Of a stretch of 45,757 nucleotides of DNA, positions 20,112 through 29,653 are shown one piece after another. Every line of letters starts with the position of its first letter. The first letter of the stretch is position 1. The stretch is from Candidatus Dojkabacteria bacterium. Lineage in GTDB: Bacteria; Patescibacteriota; Dojkabacteria; B142; WJKM01. The stretch is from contig WJKM01000023.1 of assembly GCA_014729085.1 (NCBI GenBank), positions 77,648 to 123,404 on the forward strand, read 5' to 3'. Under the pieces are notes generated by a model that was not told the origin of the DNA, ran no database searches, and was given only the letters and a program-made list of their open reading frames with translations. Both the position numbers and the translations under genes were made by a program.

Positions 20112-21257
20112 TTATTTCTTCTTTCTTCTTCTCATGAAACTTGGTGTGTCTAGATCATCTTCTACATCATCTGTTATTGCTGTTCTAGTAATATCTGAAA
20201 CATTAGACTCTTGCTGGTTCTCTGATGTATCTTCCTCAGATCCAGCAGCACCACCCCATATTGATCTAGCCTCCATTCCTCGTCGTTCTTCAGGTCTTGG
20301 AATACTCATTTCAAAGCCAGTTGCCAAAACAGTAATCCGAATTTCGTCTTTAAGATCCGAATTTATCGATGCACCAAAAATGATATTGGCGCTTGAATCT
20401 ACCGAATCATAAATTAATTTTGCTGCTTCGTCCACTTCGTACATTGCAAGATCATTCCCTCCTTCTACATTGAATAAAACTCCTTTTGCTCCATCTATAG
20501 ATAATTCGAGTAGTGGACTTGAAACCGCCATTTGAGCTGCTTCTTTTGCTCTGTCTTCGCCCGAGGCTGAGCCGATACCCATCAATGCAGTACCTGCATT
20601 GCTCATAATTGATTTAACATCAGCAAAGTCTACATTAATCATACCTGCTTGGTTAACTAAGTCTGAGATACTCATAACAGCCTGAGCCAAAACATCATCA
20701 ACTCTTTTCATTGCCTCCATAAAGGAAATATCTTTTTCTATTATTTCTAAAAGCCTTTGATTCGGGATAATTATTAAAGTATCTACCTTGTCCTTTAACT
20801 CTTCGATGCCTCTTAAAGCTGCATCCATTCTTCTCTTGCCTTCGAACGTAAAGGGTTTTGTGACAATAGCAACTGTTAAAGCTCCTAAGTTCTTTGAAAT
20901 ATTGGCCACAACAGGAGAGGCTCCTGTTCCTGTTCCTCCACCCATACCAGCTGTGATGAAAACCATATCTGCATCAGCCAGATGTTCATGAATCAAATCT
21001 ACGCTCTCTTCTGCCGCCTTTCTACCAATTGCAGGATTACCTCCACTCCCCAGTCCGCGCGTTACTTCTTCTCCAATTTTTAACTTCACATCGCCTTGTG
21101 AATTAGCTAAAGCTTGCGAATCTGTGTTAATAACAATAAACTCAACATCCTGAATATTGTAATTTGAAGCCATATTATTGATAGCATTTCCGCCTCCACC
21201 GCCTATACCTACAACTTTAATTCTTGCTGGACTCGTATTTTGTGGTTTAACTAACAT
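20112..21257 (-). CDS. ftsZ: Cell division protein FtsZ
   Basis: VVGIGGGGGNAINNM, FITAGMGGGTGTGASPVVA. Confidence 0.97.
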   Translation of the reverse strand: MLVKPQNTSPARIKVVGIGGGGGNAINNMASNYNIQDVEFIVINTDSQALANSQGDVKLKIGEEVTRGLGSGGNPAIGRKAAEESVDLIHEHLADADMVFITAGMGGGTGTGASPVVANISKNLGALTVAIVTKPFTFEGKRRMDAALRGIEELKDKVDTLIIIPNQRLLEIIEKDISFMEAMKRVDDVLAQAVMSISDLVNQAGMINVDFADVKSIMSNAGTALMGIGSASGEDRAKEAAQMAVSSPLLELSIDGAKGVLFNVEGGNDLAMYEVDEAAKLIYDSVDSSANIIFGASINSDLKDEIRITVLATGFEMSIPRPEERRGMEARSIWGGAAGSEEDTSENQQESNVSDITRTAITDDVEDDLDTPSFMRRRKKK

Positions 21258-21447
21258 AATAAATATTCTAAGAAAAAATAAGCATCGTACTAGTCATTGA
21301 TAAGTTAATAGATTTAAATCTTTTTAATAATATCAATCAATAACTATTTATTAAATTTGAAAATATATTATATAAAAAACTGAAATAACTCAAAGCCTAA
21401 TTTGAACGTTTCTTTAAGTATAATCTTGAATCTTTATCCTCGAAAAC

Positions 21448-22758
21448 TTAAGGCATTAAGTTTTTAAAAAATCCAGATATACCTTTAAAGATACCACCAC
21501 CTTTTCGTTTGGATGGGCCTTCTCTGAGTCCCATTGCTCCTCCCATATTCCATTCGTCTTGGCTTGCATATAAAATCAACCCTTGTCCAACTGAATATGC
21601 AGGATTATTTATTTCATCGACTAATCCCTCTAAGCCCTTTGGATATCCAACTCTTGCAGGTACACCAAAAACTTTCTTTGCAATACTTGTGACATTTGGA
21701 AGCAAAGAACTACCGCCTGTAATTACAATTCCAGCTGGTAATCTTGCTTCATTTCGGGATTGTTCTACTTGAGAGAGTACTAAATCAAAAATTTCAGAAA
21801 GTCGTGCTTCGATAATTTCATCAAAAAGTTTTTTGGAAAGTGTATTCGTTCCTTCAATATTGAGACTGCTTACATCTATCAAATCGGACTTTTCCTTTTC
21901 TTTAGATTTTTTCTTTTCATCCTCTTTTTCATCTTTTGATTTTGTACTTGATTTCTTCTTTTCCTTAGTAATCTTACTCAACTCATCAGCATTAACTTTT
22001 ATTTTCTCTGCATCCTCTATAGATATCCTCAAACCTATTGCTAAATCAGAAGTTACATTCGATCCTCCAAATGGAACTGAACCACTATAGGTGATTGCAT
22101 CCTCAACAAAAGTAGTAATAGAGGTTGTCCCGCCTCCTATATCTAAAAGCATAACTCCTAATTCTTTTTCCGTATTTGTCAAAACAGCAGAAGATGCAGC
22201 CCAACCACTAAATACTATATCATCGACTTTTAATCCTAATTGTTGTACAACCTTTACAAGATTATGTAATGCCGTTGTTGTCGCAGAAATTATATGTGCA
22301 TCGACCTCTAATCTTGTTCCAGACATCCCTACAGGATCTTTAATCCCGCCTTGTGTATCCACTGAAAATTGCCGAGGTATCACATGCAATATTTCTCGCG
22401 AAGGTGGGATTGAAACGGTTCTAGCACTTTCGATTGCTCTGAAAATATCATCTGTTACAATTTCATCTTGAGCGACTGCCACAACACCTCTATTATTGGT
22501 ACTAGTGATATGCTTGCCATTTATAGAAACATAAACTGAGGATATAGTTAAACCAGCCATTCTTTCTGCTGCCTCTATTGCCTCAGCAACAGAATTTATC
22601 GCTTCCTCAATATTTACAATTACTCCTTTTTTTAATCCTTTACTCGGATAAGTTGCTACTCCTATTACGTTGGGAAGCTTACCTTCTTCTAGTGTTGCAA
22701 TTATCGCATTTATTTTACTTGAACCAACATCCAGCGCTGCTACAATATTATTTGCCAT
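21448..22758 (-). CDS. ftsA: Cell division protein FtsA
   Basis: VAALDVGSSKINAIIA, LLDIGGGTTSI, VITGGSSLLPNV. Confidence 0.95.
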   Translation of the reverse strand: MANNIVAALDVGSSKINAIIATLEEGKLPNVIGVATYPSKGLKKGVIVNIEEAINSVAEAIEAAERMAGLTISSVYVSINGKHITSTNNRGVVAVAQDEIVTDDIFRAIESARTVSIPPSREILHVIPRQFSVDTQGGIKDPVGMSGTRLEVDAHIISATTTALHNLVKVVQQLGLKVDDIVFSGWAASSAVLTNTEKELGVMLLDIGGGTTSITTFVEDAITYSGSVPFGGSNVTSDLAIGLRISIEDAEKIKVNADELSKITKEKKKSSTKSKDEKEDEKKKSKEKEKSDLIDVSSLNIEGTNTLSKKLFDEIIEARLSEIFDLVLSQVEQSRNEARLPAGIVITGGSSLLPNVTSIAKKVFGVPARVGYPKGLEGLVDEINNPAYSVGQGLILYASQDEWNMGGAMGLREGPSKRKGGGIFKGISGFFKNLMP

Positions 22759-22930
22759 AATTTATAAATATCAAAAAATATTACTGAACTAATTAAAAGT
22801 ATATACAAATTAAACCCAATATACAAGTATTTGGCTTGAGTCAAAGTTAATAAGAGCAAGTTTATTCTATTCATTTCATTTATTTCTTATTTATATCATA
22901 ATACAAAAAAAACAAACGAAACAACCCTAC

Positions 22931-23959
22931 TTACCAATATTCCACCAATACCTTTTCGCTGGTAAGATCAATCATCCTTATTTCCTCTGATTCCTTGTCT
23001 ATTTCTTCTAGTATCAACTTTAAGTCTTGTAATTGATAATTAAGTTTTCTTGATGGAGATAAGATTAAATCAATTCTTTGATCTATAGTGCAAATCAACC
23101 TCAATTCACCATCCCACAAACACTTTATATCCTTAGGATTCATACGCTCTTTCAGAGAATTCACAGCATTACCCAAAAACTTAATTTTTTTTCTGTCATC
23201 AAAATCACCTACCTTATATACACTTTCGTCCCAGGCTTTGATTATGGGTATTTGATATTCACTAAATAATTCTAACTTCTTTGAGTTGTTATCTAAAATC
23301 TTATTAAATTTAGTTTGTTTTTCGACAACAATTGAATTTAATACCTTTTGTTTTTCTTTCGAATCCATTTCTTCAAATATAAAATCTTCGATTTCCTCTT
23401 CATCTAAATCTTGATATACTCTGTCCTCAATATATGAAGCATCTTCATCTCCAAAACCACGAGCAAGCTCATAATCTAATTCTGAGAACTCAACTTTACT
23501 CCCTGCCTCCCAAGCTTTAAGAACTTCTCCTTTTGTATCAAAAAGAAAAATACCACTAAAATTTAGATATATAATATGGGGAATTTTTTCTTCGATATAG
23601 AAATTTATTTTATTTCTATAAACTTTCTCAGCTCTAGCCTCACTAATTTCTATAAAATGCTCATTGAGTTCGTCAGCTAATTTCTGGGGATTGACAAAAA
23701 AAATATTGCGTCCCAAATAAGGGTCTATATATTTATTCAACTGGGATTTTTCTAAATTCTTTACACCAAAATACTTAACTTCCTGAAATTTCCAGCTATC
23801 TCCTCCTAAAATAAACGAAGAAATGATTATCCCCAATATAAATATAATTGCTAAAAATATCCATTTCTTTTTAAAAATATTTTTAAAATTTATTTTTTTT
23901 CTTCTAGGATGAACTTTAGAAGGTTTTCGATGCCAGATTACTTTTGCCAAATTTTGCAA
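22931..23959 (-). CDS. ftsQ: FtsQ/DivIB-like cell division protein with POTRA domain
   Basis: Single N-terminal TM then WKFQEVKYFGVKNLEKSQLNKYIDPYLGRNIFFVN; gene order next to ftsA/ftsZ. Confidence 0.7.
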   Translation of the reverse strand: MQNLAKVIWHRKPSKVHPRRKKINFKNIFKKKWIFLAIIFILGIIISSFILGGDSWKFQEVKYFGVKNLEKSQLNKYIDPYLGRNIFFVNPQKLADELNEHFIEISEARAEKVYRNKINFYIEEKIPHIIYLNFSGIFLFDTKGEVLKAWEAGSKVEFSELDYELARGFGDEDASYIEDRVYQDLDEEEIEDFIFEEMDSKEKQKVLNSIVVEKQTKFNKILDNNSKKLELFSEYQIPIIKAWDESVYKVGDFDDRKKIKFLGNAVNSLKERMNPKDIKCLWDGELRLICTIDQRIDLILSPSRKLNYQLQDLKLILEEIDKESEEIRMIDLTSEKVLVEYW

Positions 23960-24013
23960 TTTTATAATTAATTATGCATATTATAGTTTATTAGGGTGTA
24001 CTAAGGAAAAGTA

Positions 24014-24047
24014 AACAAAAAAAGGACTAACTGAATTAGTCCTTTTT
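24014..24047 (-). terminator. Intrinsic terminator downstream of rpsO
   Basis: AAAGGACTAA-ctgaa-TTAGTCCTTT 10-bp stem with flanking A/T tracts. Confidence 0.85.
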
Positions 24048-24063
24048 GATGAAGTACATAAAT

Positions 24064-24333
24064 TTATTTCAAATCCAACTGCTTTTTTAACTTCTGAACT
24101 GATTTTGCACCTTCCGTATCTTCGAGATAGTTGAACAATCTTCTCCTCAATCCTACCATTCTTAGAAGCCCTCTTCTTGAATGATTATCCTTTTTATGTG
24201 TTTTAAGATGATCCGCTAATTTATGGATTCTTTTTGTAAGAAGGGCTATTTGAACGTATGGGGAACCTGTATCTTCGGGAGAGGCTTGATACTCCTCTAT
24301 GATTTTTTTCTTCTCTTCCTTGGTAAGAGACAT
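24064..24333 (-). CDS. rpsO: 30S ribosomal protein S15
   Basis: [53 protein letters not shown]. Confidence 0.97.
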   Translation of the reverse strand: MSLTKEEKKKIIEEYQASPEDTGSPYVQIALLTKRIHKLADHLKTHKKDNHSRRGLLRMVGLRRRLFNYLEDTEGAKSVQKLKKQLDLK

Positions 24334-24368
24334 TTTATTGTTTTAATAATTTAACTAAAACCACAGAA

Positions 24369-24435
24369 AGGGTCATCTGCAAAATCAGAAATCAAGTTTT
24401 AAAACCCTATCCGTAGTGAAAGTCTGGGATTTCTG
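24369..24435 (-). promoter_or_regulatory. Candidate structured rpsO leader (H-type pseudoknot-capable)
   Basis: Minus strand CAGAAATC (24435-24428) pairs GATTTCTG (24393-24386); loop AGGGT (24408-24404) can pair downstream ACCCT (24373-24369). Confidence 0.45.
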
Positions 24436-24443
24436 ACTTTTAT

Positions 24444-24473
24444 ATTATATCATTTAAACTTAGTGTAAATCAA
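24444..24473 (-). promoter_or_regulatory. rpsO promoter
   Basis: Minus strand TTGATT - 18 nt - TATAAT. Confidence 0.65.
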
Positions 24474-24522
24474 AGAAGTCAACTGTTTTGCTCGATCCAA
24501 GTTATTTCAAACCCTACGATAT

Positions 24523-24551
24523 TTGATTCTAGAAGGAATTCCCTATATAAT
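24523..24551 (+). promoter_or_regulatory. Promoter of Thr-attenuated operon
   Basis: TTGATT (24523-24528) - 17 nt - TATAAT (24546-24551); predicted TSS about 24558-24559, at the leader ATG. Confidence 0.75.
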
Positions 24552-24558
24552 AGTGAAA

Positions 24559-24606
24559 ATGAAAATCAAAAGTATAAATACAACAAGAAGCACCACAACC
24601 CCTTAA
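24559..24606 (+). CDS. Thr-rich leader peptide 1: MKIKSINTTRSTTTP*
   Basis: ATG AAA ATC AAA AGT ATA AAT ACA ACA AGA AGC ACC ACA ACC CCT TAA; 5 of 15 codons Thr; followed by attenuator structures. Confidence 0.8.
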   Translation: MKIKSINTTRSTTTP

Positions 24607-24645
24607 GAAATAGAAGGGAGGCTTTTGTATTTATTTCGAATTAGT

Positions 24646-24670
24646 AAACCTCCTAAAAGAGGTTTTTTTT
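24646..24670 (+). terminator. Attenuator terminator 1
   Basis: AAACCTC-ctaaaa-GAGGTTT plus T8 tract; alternative pairing of GGGAGG (24616-24621) with CCTCCT (24649-24654). Confidence 0.88.
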
Positions 24671-24685
24671 ATTTAAAAAGACAAA

Positions 24686-24745
24686 ATGACAATAATACAT
24701 TCCAAAAAAACAACTACTACCTTGATAACCTTAAGAAAGGGGTAG
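24686..24745 (+). CDS. Thr-rich leader peptide 2: MTIIHSKKTTTTLITLRKG*
   Basis: ATG ACA ATA ATA CAT TCC AAA AAA ACA ACT ACT ACC TTG ATA ACC TTA AGA AAG GGG TAG; four consecutive Thr codons, 6 of 19 Thr. Confidence 0.8.
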   Translation: MTIIHSKKTTTTLITLRKG

Positions 24746-24769
24746 TTTTTCCTATATTTTTTATTTTAG

Positions 24770-24796
24770 AACTCCCCTGAAAAGGGGAGTTTTTTT
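24770..24796 (+). terminator. Attenuator terminator 2
   Basis: AACTCCCCT-GAAA-AGGGGAGTT, 9-bp stem with GAAA tetraloop and T tract; 5' arm alternatively pairs AGGGGtAGTT (24738-24747). Confidence 0.92.
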
Positions 24797-24807
24797 ATAT
24801 ACATATT

Positions 24808-26631
24808 ATGAACGAACAAATACAACAAGCAAACATTCAACTTGAACAACCTCCTATCGATTTATTTGCTAGTGTAGAACATGCTCATAAGGACATGGGA
24901 GCGGAACAATATATCTCTTTTGATGCATTCCAACAATGGCTTAACTCAAGAGGATTCGAAGTAAAAGCAAACCCAAAAACTGCTGGAGGATTTATCTATG
25001 ATACTAATACTCAATACGTGGGATACATAAGGCCTCCTTTTTGGCGAACTAATAAAGGTGATCCAAATCTCATGCCTTCTGATATACAAGAAATTGAACC
25101 AATCAGGGAACGTTCCAATAATTATCAAAAAGTTAAATCTGGCTTTGAGTTAGAAATCTTTGGAATTAAACAAGAAAAAAAGGATGGAGAAATCATGGCA
25201 AGTCTCTTTGAGAACGGTCTAGATCTAGAAGGGAGAATAAATAATAATAACGCAGATAATGAAATACCAATTATTGATTTTGACTCAAAGTTTAGAGCAT
25301 TGCCCTCAAATTTAAGGGAAATACGTTTCGGAAGGGAAATGGCTAAATATACAATCGAAATCAACGGGCATCCTACCTCAAATCCTATTAAAGGAGGTTT
25401 ATCTTTTCTACGTAATCAACAGGTATTAGCCGAAATTTTTGATGATCATGGTTGGTTCCTTTGTCCTATTTCTGCATTTTCGCACAGACCCTTTCGGGCT
25501 TCGGATATTTCTAATGATAGTTACTTGCAAAGAATTGTTCTCAATAATGAAATGTGGCCTAGAGAGAAATCTTTACATTATGTTGGTAATTCTGCACAAT
25601 TTCATTGTGAAATTTTAAATGAAAAAGCTGGATTAACTGCTCTCAATCTTTATCAATTGGTTTATCCTCTAACTGTGGGTATTTCACTTGCAAGTCCCTT
25701 TATGCACGGAAAAACAAATCCAAATTTAAAAACAATCTTAGTAGATCAAGCACAGCTGGGGAAAGATAAAGACCCAAATATTATAAAGACATTGGATAAT
25801 GAAGGATTTCTCTCAGTCAGAGAAGGTACGAGATTTCTAGCTGGAATAGATTCAGGTATTTTACATGAACCTTTTCCAGAAAACCCAGATGACTATATAG
25901 AACTCGTAGAACAAAAATTAAATTCCGGAGATATACCTCATCCTGATCGAGGAGGTGGGCAACAAGCGGACAGATTCAAATTCAGCTTGCATACTTTAGA
26001 AGTATCTAATATGGATACATTCGCTGGTAATACTTTAAAATTTCTTTCTGCGCAAGAATTTTCCAAGGCACTTATGTGGAAACTCCAAGTGTATGGTTCA
26101 AACCAACGAGGTATTGCAAGTCTCTGCGACAGATTCCCTTCTCTTTTTAAATACCCTGTTGATAAAACGCTTCTAGACCATGTTAGGCGGAACGCACTAG
26201 AGGTAACTAAAGATGGTCTAGATGCTAAATTAGTAGGAGTTGACGGAAATCTATACGAAGCGCAAGAGCTCTTCTACGAATTGTTAGATTTTGTTAACGA
26301 ACCCATACCAGAACTTCAATATTACGGTTTACCATTCAACGTAATCAGAGAACTAATAAAAAGTAGTGAAATTCCATCCCAAGACGATTTTATTCGATAT
26401 CTGGATGAAGAAGGACTTCCTTCAGTTTATGGATATTACGATAGCGGAATCGGTACAGCAGCACATTGGCTAAAAGCGCGAGCAAATACTTTAGTTAAAG
26501 AATTCAATATGCCAGAAGGAGACGCTGTCGAAAATTGCCTCATTGACCTTGGAAAAAGTTATCATAGACATTTGAAACAAATATACGGAAAAGATATTGA
26601 AAGATTATTCTCATCATATAAAGAACCATGA
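24808..26631 (+). CDS. GCS2-like (glutamate-cysteine ligase/YbdK superfamily) carboxylate-amine ligase
   Basis: GFELEIFGI, FGREMAKYTIEINGHPTSNP, NSAQFHCEIL, LTVGISLASPFMHGKT, HTLEVSNMDTF in the expected order. Confidence 0.65.
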   Translation: MNEQIQQANIQLEQPPIDLFASVEHAHKDMGAEQYISFDAFQQWLNSRGFEVKANPKTAGGFIYDTNTQYVGYIRPPFWRTNKGDPNLMPSDIQEIEPIRERSNNYQKVKSGFELEIFGIKQEKKDGEIMASLFENGLDLEGRINNNNADNEIPIIDFDSKFRALPSNLREIRFGREMAKYTIEINGHPTSNPIKGGLSFLRNQQVLAEIFDDHGWFLCPISAFSHRPFRASDISNDSYLQRIVLNNEMWPREKSLHYVGNSAQFHCEILNEKAGLTALNLYQLVYPLTVGISLASPFMHGKTNPNLKTILVDQAQLGKDKDPNIIKTLDNEGFLSVREGTRFLAGIDSGILHEPFPENPDDYIELVEQKLNSGDIPHPDRGGGQQADRFKFSLHTLEVSNMDTFAGNTLKFLSAQEFSKALMWKLQVYGSNQRGIASLCDRFPSLFKYPVDKTLLDHVRRNALEVTKDGLDAKLVGVDGNLYEAQELFYELLDFVNEPIPELQYYGLPFNVIRELIKSSEIPSQDDFIRYLDEEGLPSVYGYYDSGIGTAAHWLKARANTLVKEFNMPEGDAVENCLIDLGKSYHRHLKQIYGKDIERLFSSYKEP

Positions 26632-26694
26632 AGATCAAATTATAATGCATTAGAACTGATATAATGTAACGATCATAAATATTTATATATTATT

Positions 26695-27669
26695 ATGAGC
26701 TTATCCAAAGATCTTCAGTCAAAATTTAAAAAATATAAAAAACAATTTGTTTTAATTGCACCCTATAAAAACCCAAGTAAGCTTATTGTATTTCCACACT
26801 CCGGTTATACCTTTTTCTTCAACCAAAAACATAGAGACATATTTAATGATTGTGTTGCTCAGGATTTCAAAATCGGTTCTGAAGAGATTGACTATAACTT
26901 CTTTAAATTTCTACAGGAGACAGACATAGGCTTTGAACATTCTGTCCTTCCTTTTTTATTATCCGGTAAACTAGAACTTGAAAAAGAGATACTCCCCAAA
27001 GATACCTGGGCATTAATAAATAAAGGCCACAGAATTACAGCAGGAGATGTAAACCGCGGATGTGCAGAACCACAAAAAATTGTTCCTCTAAAAACCTTTA
27101 CCGGTATGCAAATCTTTAAAGATAAAAGTAAACATCATGATTATAGTAACTGGGTAATTCAAAATCATGTTCAACCTTTTCAATCTTCATATCTTGATAT
27201 TTTAAAAGAGAATCCTTCGATAGAAGTTGCAATACATATGCATACTCTGGATCCAACCTCTGGTTTTGCAAATATAAAGACTTCTATGCAAGACAGAATC
27301 CGTCCAATGGCTCAGTTATTTCAATATGCGTCTGTTTATCCAGAAATCCATTCTACTTTTTTTAAAAACAGAAAAAATGAAAAACCTTTTGAGATCGAAT
27401 TTTTACCTTCTCAAATATTGGAGGAAGCAAAAAGAATACTTAAAAAACATCTGTCAAAGTATTATATAGGCTCAAAACCTAAAATTTTAGTAGATTCACC
27501 CTATTGCATGAAAGGATATAAAGGTGTAGGATTTGCCTCATTAACCGCAATGCACAATCCAAAAATAAAGCAAATTTTAGTCGAAGCAAACAAAGCGGCA
27601 CTAAATACTGACAGGAGAGCTGGTAGAGATTATCTAGAAGCAACTTTAAAAATAAGTAGCCTTCTATAA
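26695..27669 (+). CDS. N-formylglutamate amidohydrolase-like (FGase superfamily) protein
   Basis: LIVFPHSGYTFFF, HRITAGDVNRG, IEVAIHMHTLDP, ILVEANKAALNTDRRAG; divergent. Confidence 0.5.
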   Translation: MSLSKDLQSKFKKYKKQFVLIAPYKNPSKLIVFPHSGYTFFFNQKHRDIFNDCVAQDFKIGSEEIDYNFFKFLQETDIGFEHSVLPFLLSGKLELEKEILPKDTWALINKGHRITAGDVNRGCAEPQKIVPLKTFTGMQIFKDKSKHHDYSNWVIQNHVQPFQSSYLDILKENPSIEVAIHMHTLDPTSGFANIKTSMQDRIRPMAQLFQYASVYPEIHSTFFKNRKNEKPFEIEFLPSQILEEAKRILKKHLSKYYIGSKPKILVDSPYCMKGYKGVGFASLTAMHNPKIKQILVEANKAALNTDRRAGRDYLEATLKISSLL

Positions 27670-27718
27670 TCTTTTATTCAAAATTGAAGTACCAACACTA
27701 AATTTATCTAATACTGGG

Positions 27719-28498
27719 ATGGATTCCTCTTCAAGTCTAAAACAAATCGATCCAAAGATTATCAGTGATTTAATTATTGGTTATTCAGGTTATCTCTGTA
27801 AACAAGGACGAAATAAAGTCGATTCAATGGGCTTTCTGACTCAGCGTACATATTTAGATTATTGTATATCAATATATTTTAATCCTGTTCTGGACAAATA
27901 TCATAAACCCCAAGATAGTGTAGGTATTTTTGTCCAAGACAATAGATTAGCTTTTGCAATAGCTGACGGGGTATCTATAATAAGAGGAACCACTCAAAAT
28001 GATTCCGGATATGTTGCACATAAATTAGTTTCCAATCTTCCCCAATTTTATTTCGACAAACTCAACTCACAACTTAAAAAAATTTCTAGAGAATTGAAGA
28101 ATAAGAATACTTCGGGAGCTTCTACCCTTTCCCTGGGAATAATACGCCACGAAAAAGACACAGATCAAATTGACTTTTCTTTTATCGGTAATACTCTGGA
28201 TATTGGAGTTAGTATGATCTCTCTTGGAAACAAATTAGAAACAATTCAAAATCAAAGTAGTGGATATTTTCTTTCAAATTATCGAATATCTACTAAAAGT
28301 TATGAGTTAAAAAAATGCTATGATATTTTCCTATCATCAGACGGGTTGAAGCTACCAATGAATGCTGTTAAAAAACTGATTGATATGAACATAAAACAGA
28401 GATCCTCAGACTTTATAAAAGTTATAAAGCAATTTCAATCAAAAATCCCAGATGATCAAAGCATAATAATTATTTCAAAAACAAACTCCGAACATTAA
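27719..28498 (+). CDS. PP2C/PPM-like phosphatase
   Basis: LAFAIADGVS, GASTLSLGII, FSFIGNTLDIG, FLSSDGLKLP, DDQSIIIIS. Confidence 0.65.
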   Translation: MDSSSSLKQIDPKIISDLIIGYSGYLCKQGRNKVDSMGFLTQRTYLDYCISIYFNPVLDKYHKPQDSVGIFVQDNRLAFAIADGVSIIRGTTQNDSGYVAHKLVSNLPQFYFDKLNSQLKKISRELKNKNTSGASTLSLGIIRHEKDTDQIDFSFIGNTLDIGVSMISLGNKLETIQNQSSGYFLSNYRISTKSYELKKCYDIFLSSDGLKLPMNAVKKLIDMNIKQRSSDFIKVIKQFQSKIPDDQSIIIISKTNSEH

Positions 28499-28568
28499 AT
28501 TCTTCCCCTGGCTGCTTATATTATCCAAAATAGTCAGAATAATTATTAAACAAACTGACGATATTAAA

Positions 28569-29066
28569 CTAACTTAGATTATTCACATAATCGACTAACT
28601 TTTTAATGCTCTGTTTCTTAACACCATCGAAGTCTTTTAACATATTTTTCTTGACTTCAGGATCTTTCACAAAAATTCTACCGATTTTCATCATTAGTTT
28701 ATCAGTGAAGCTGAGTCTTTGAAAAATCATTCTTCCCCGAAAACCAAATAATATAATTTGTTTAGAAATTTCGTCTGAAAAACTGTTACTCGAAACCATT
28801 TCAGTAAATTCCGCTGTAGGCAGAGCACCTGAAGTCGAAAACACTATTACTTTTTTCTTTTTCAGCTCCTCCCAATTTTTTTCTAACCAAGATCCCGCTC
28901 TGAGTCTATTACCCATTACCCAAGATCCAAAAATAATTAGGTCTTTATGTTCCAAATTCTGTTTTACATTGCAAGGAGATACCTCAAAGCCAAGTTCATC
29001 GGCTATCCATTCAGCATATTGGCGGGTACTGCCATACTTAGAGCAGTATATTACAACGCCTTTCAT
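28569..29066 (-). CDS. Flavodoxin-domain protein (HemG-like)
   Basis: GVVIYCSKYGSTRQYAEWIADELG, IFGSWVMGNRLRAGSWLEKN. Confidence 0.8.
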   Translation of the reverse strand: MKGVVIYCSKYGSTRQYAEWIADELGFEVSPCNVKQNLEHKDLIIFGSWVMGNRLRAGSWLEKNWEELKKKKVIVFSTSGALPTAEFTEMVSSNSFSDEISKQIILFGFRGRMIFQRLSFTDKLMMKIGRIFVKDPEVKKNMLKDFDGVKKQSIKKLVDYVNNLS

Positions 29067-29067
29067 T

Positions 29068-29556
29068 TCATTTAACTGGAACCATATCAGCTAGAATATT
29101 CTCCAACTCGTCTTCATGTTCTACCTCATCTTCAAGAATTTCTAATAGCATCCTAAACGTAATATCATCTTTGCCTCTTACAAACTCAAGAAGTTCCTTA
29201 TAGACTTTTATTGCACACTGCTCTCCTTTAATGTTTTGCTGAAGTAGCTTTTTAGTATTAAAATCCGAAGGCTCTTCGTAGCCACAATTTGTTTTATCCA
29301 TCCATTCAGATGGATTTAGAATCGGTGTACCGCCAAGTTGAGTAATACGCTCTACAAGCATATTGGCATGCTCCAACTCTTCCTGTGCATGCTCGTTTAG
29401 TTCTTCTGCAACAAAACCTCGCATTCTGCCTTCTGCTACTTTAGCTCCAACCCAGTATTGATAATATGCAAGCCATTCATCTGCAAGCGCCTTGTTTAAC
29501 TTTTCAAAAAGTTTGTCAAGATCTAAGTTAACTAACTCTGCTCCTTTTGTTCCCAT
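29068..29556 (-). CDS. Ferritin-like/Dps-bacterioferritin family di-iron protein
   Basis: LADEWLAYYQYWVGAKV, EELNEHAQEELEHANMLVERI, EILEDEVEHEDELE. Confidence 0.85.
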   Translation of the reverse strand: MGTKGAELVNLDLDKLFEKLNKALADEWLAYYQYWVGAKVAEGRMRGFVAEELNEHAQEELEHANMLVERITQLGGTPILNPSEWMDKTNCGYEEPSDFNTKKLLQQNIKGEQCAIKVYKELLEFVRGKDDITFRMLLEILEDEVEHEDELENILADMVPVK

Positions 29557-29653
29557 GTTTATATATTAAGAATTTAAATAATTAGGGAGTATTCGAATCA
29601 TTTTTATTATAAAATAAGAAGATTAAATTTTGAAGGTCATAAATCATAATTAA

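Noticed and set aside
24716-24750. ACTACC...GGTAGTTTTT as an independent third terminator
   Set aside because: Its 5' arm is the Thr codon run and its 3' arm overlaps the leader stop, so it fits a 1:2 protector hairpin; weak termination there cannot be excluded.
24600-24800. T-box or riboswitch explanation for the tandem hairpins
   Set aside because: No T-box consensus or known aptamer core seen; Thr-codon ORFs overlapping the pairing segments explain the layout better.
29557-29625. Possible leaderless uORF (MIRILPNYLNS*) after TATAAT upstream of the ferritin-like gene
   Set aside because: No amino-acid run and no terminator or alternative hairpins; weak -35.
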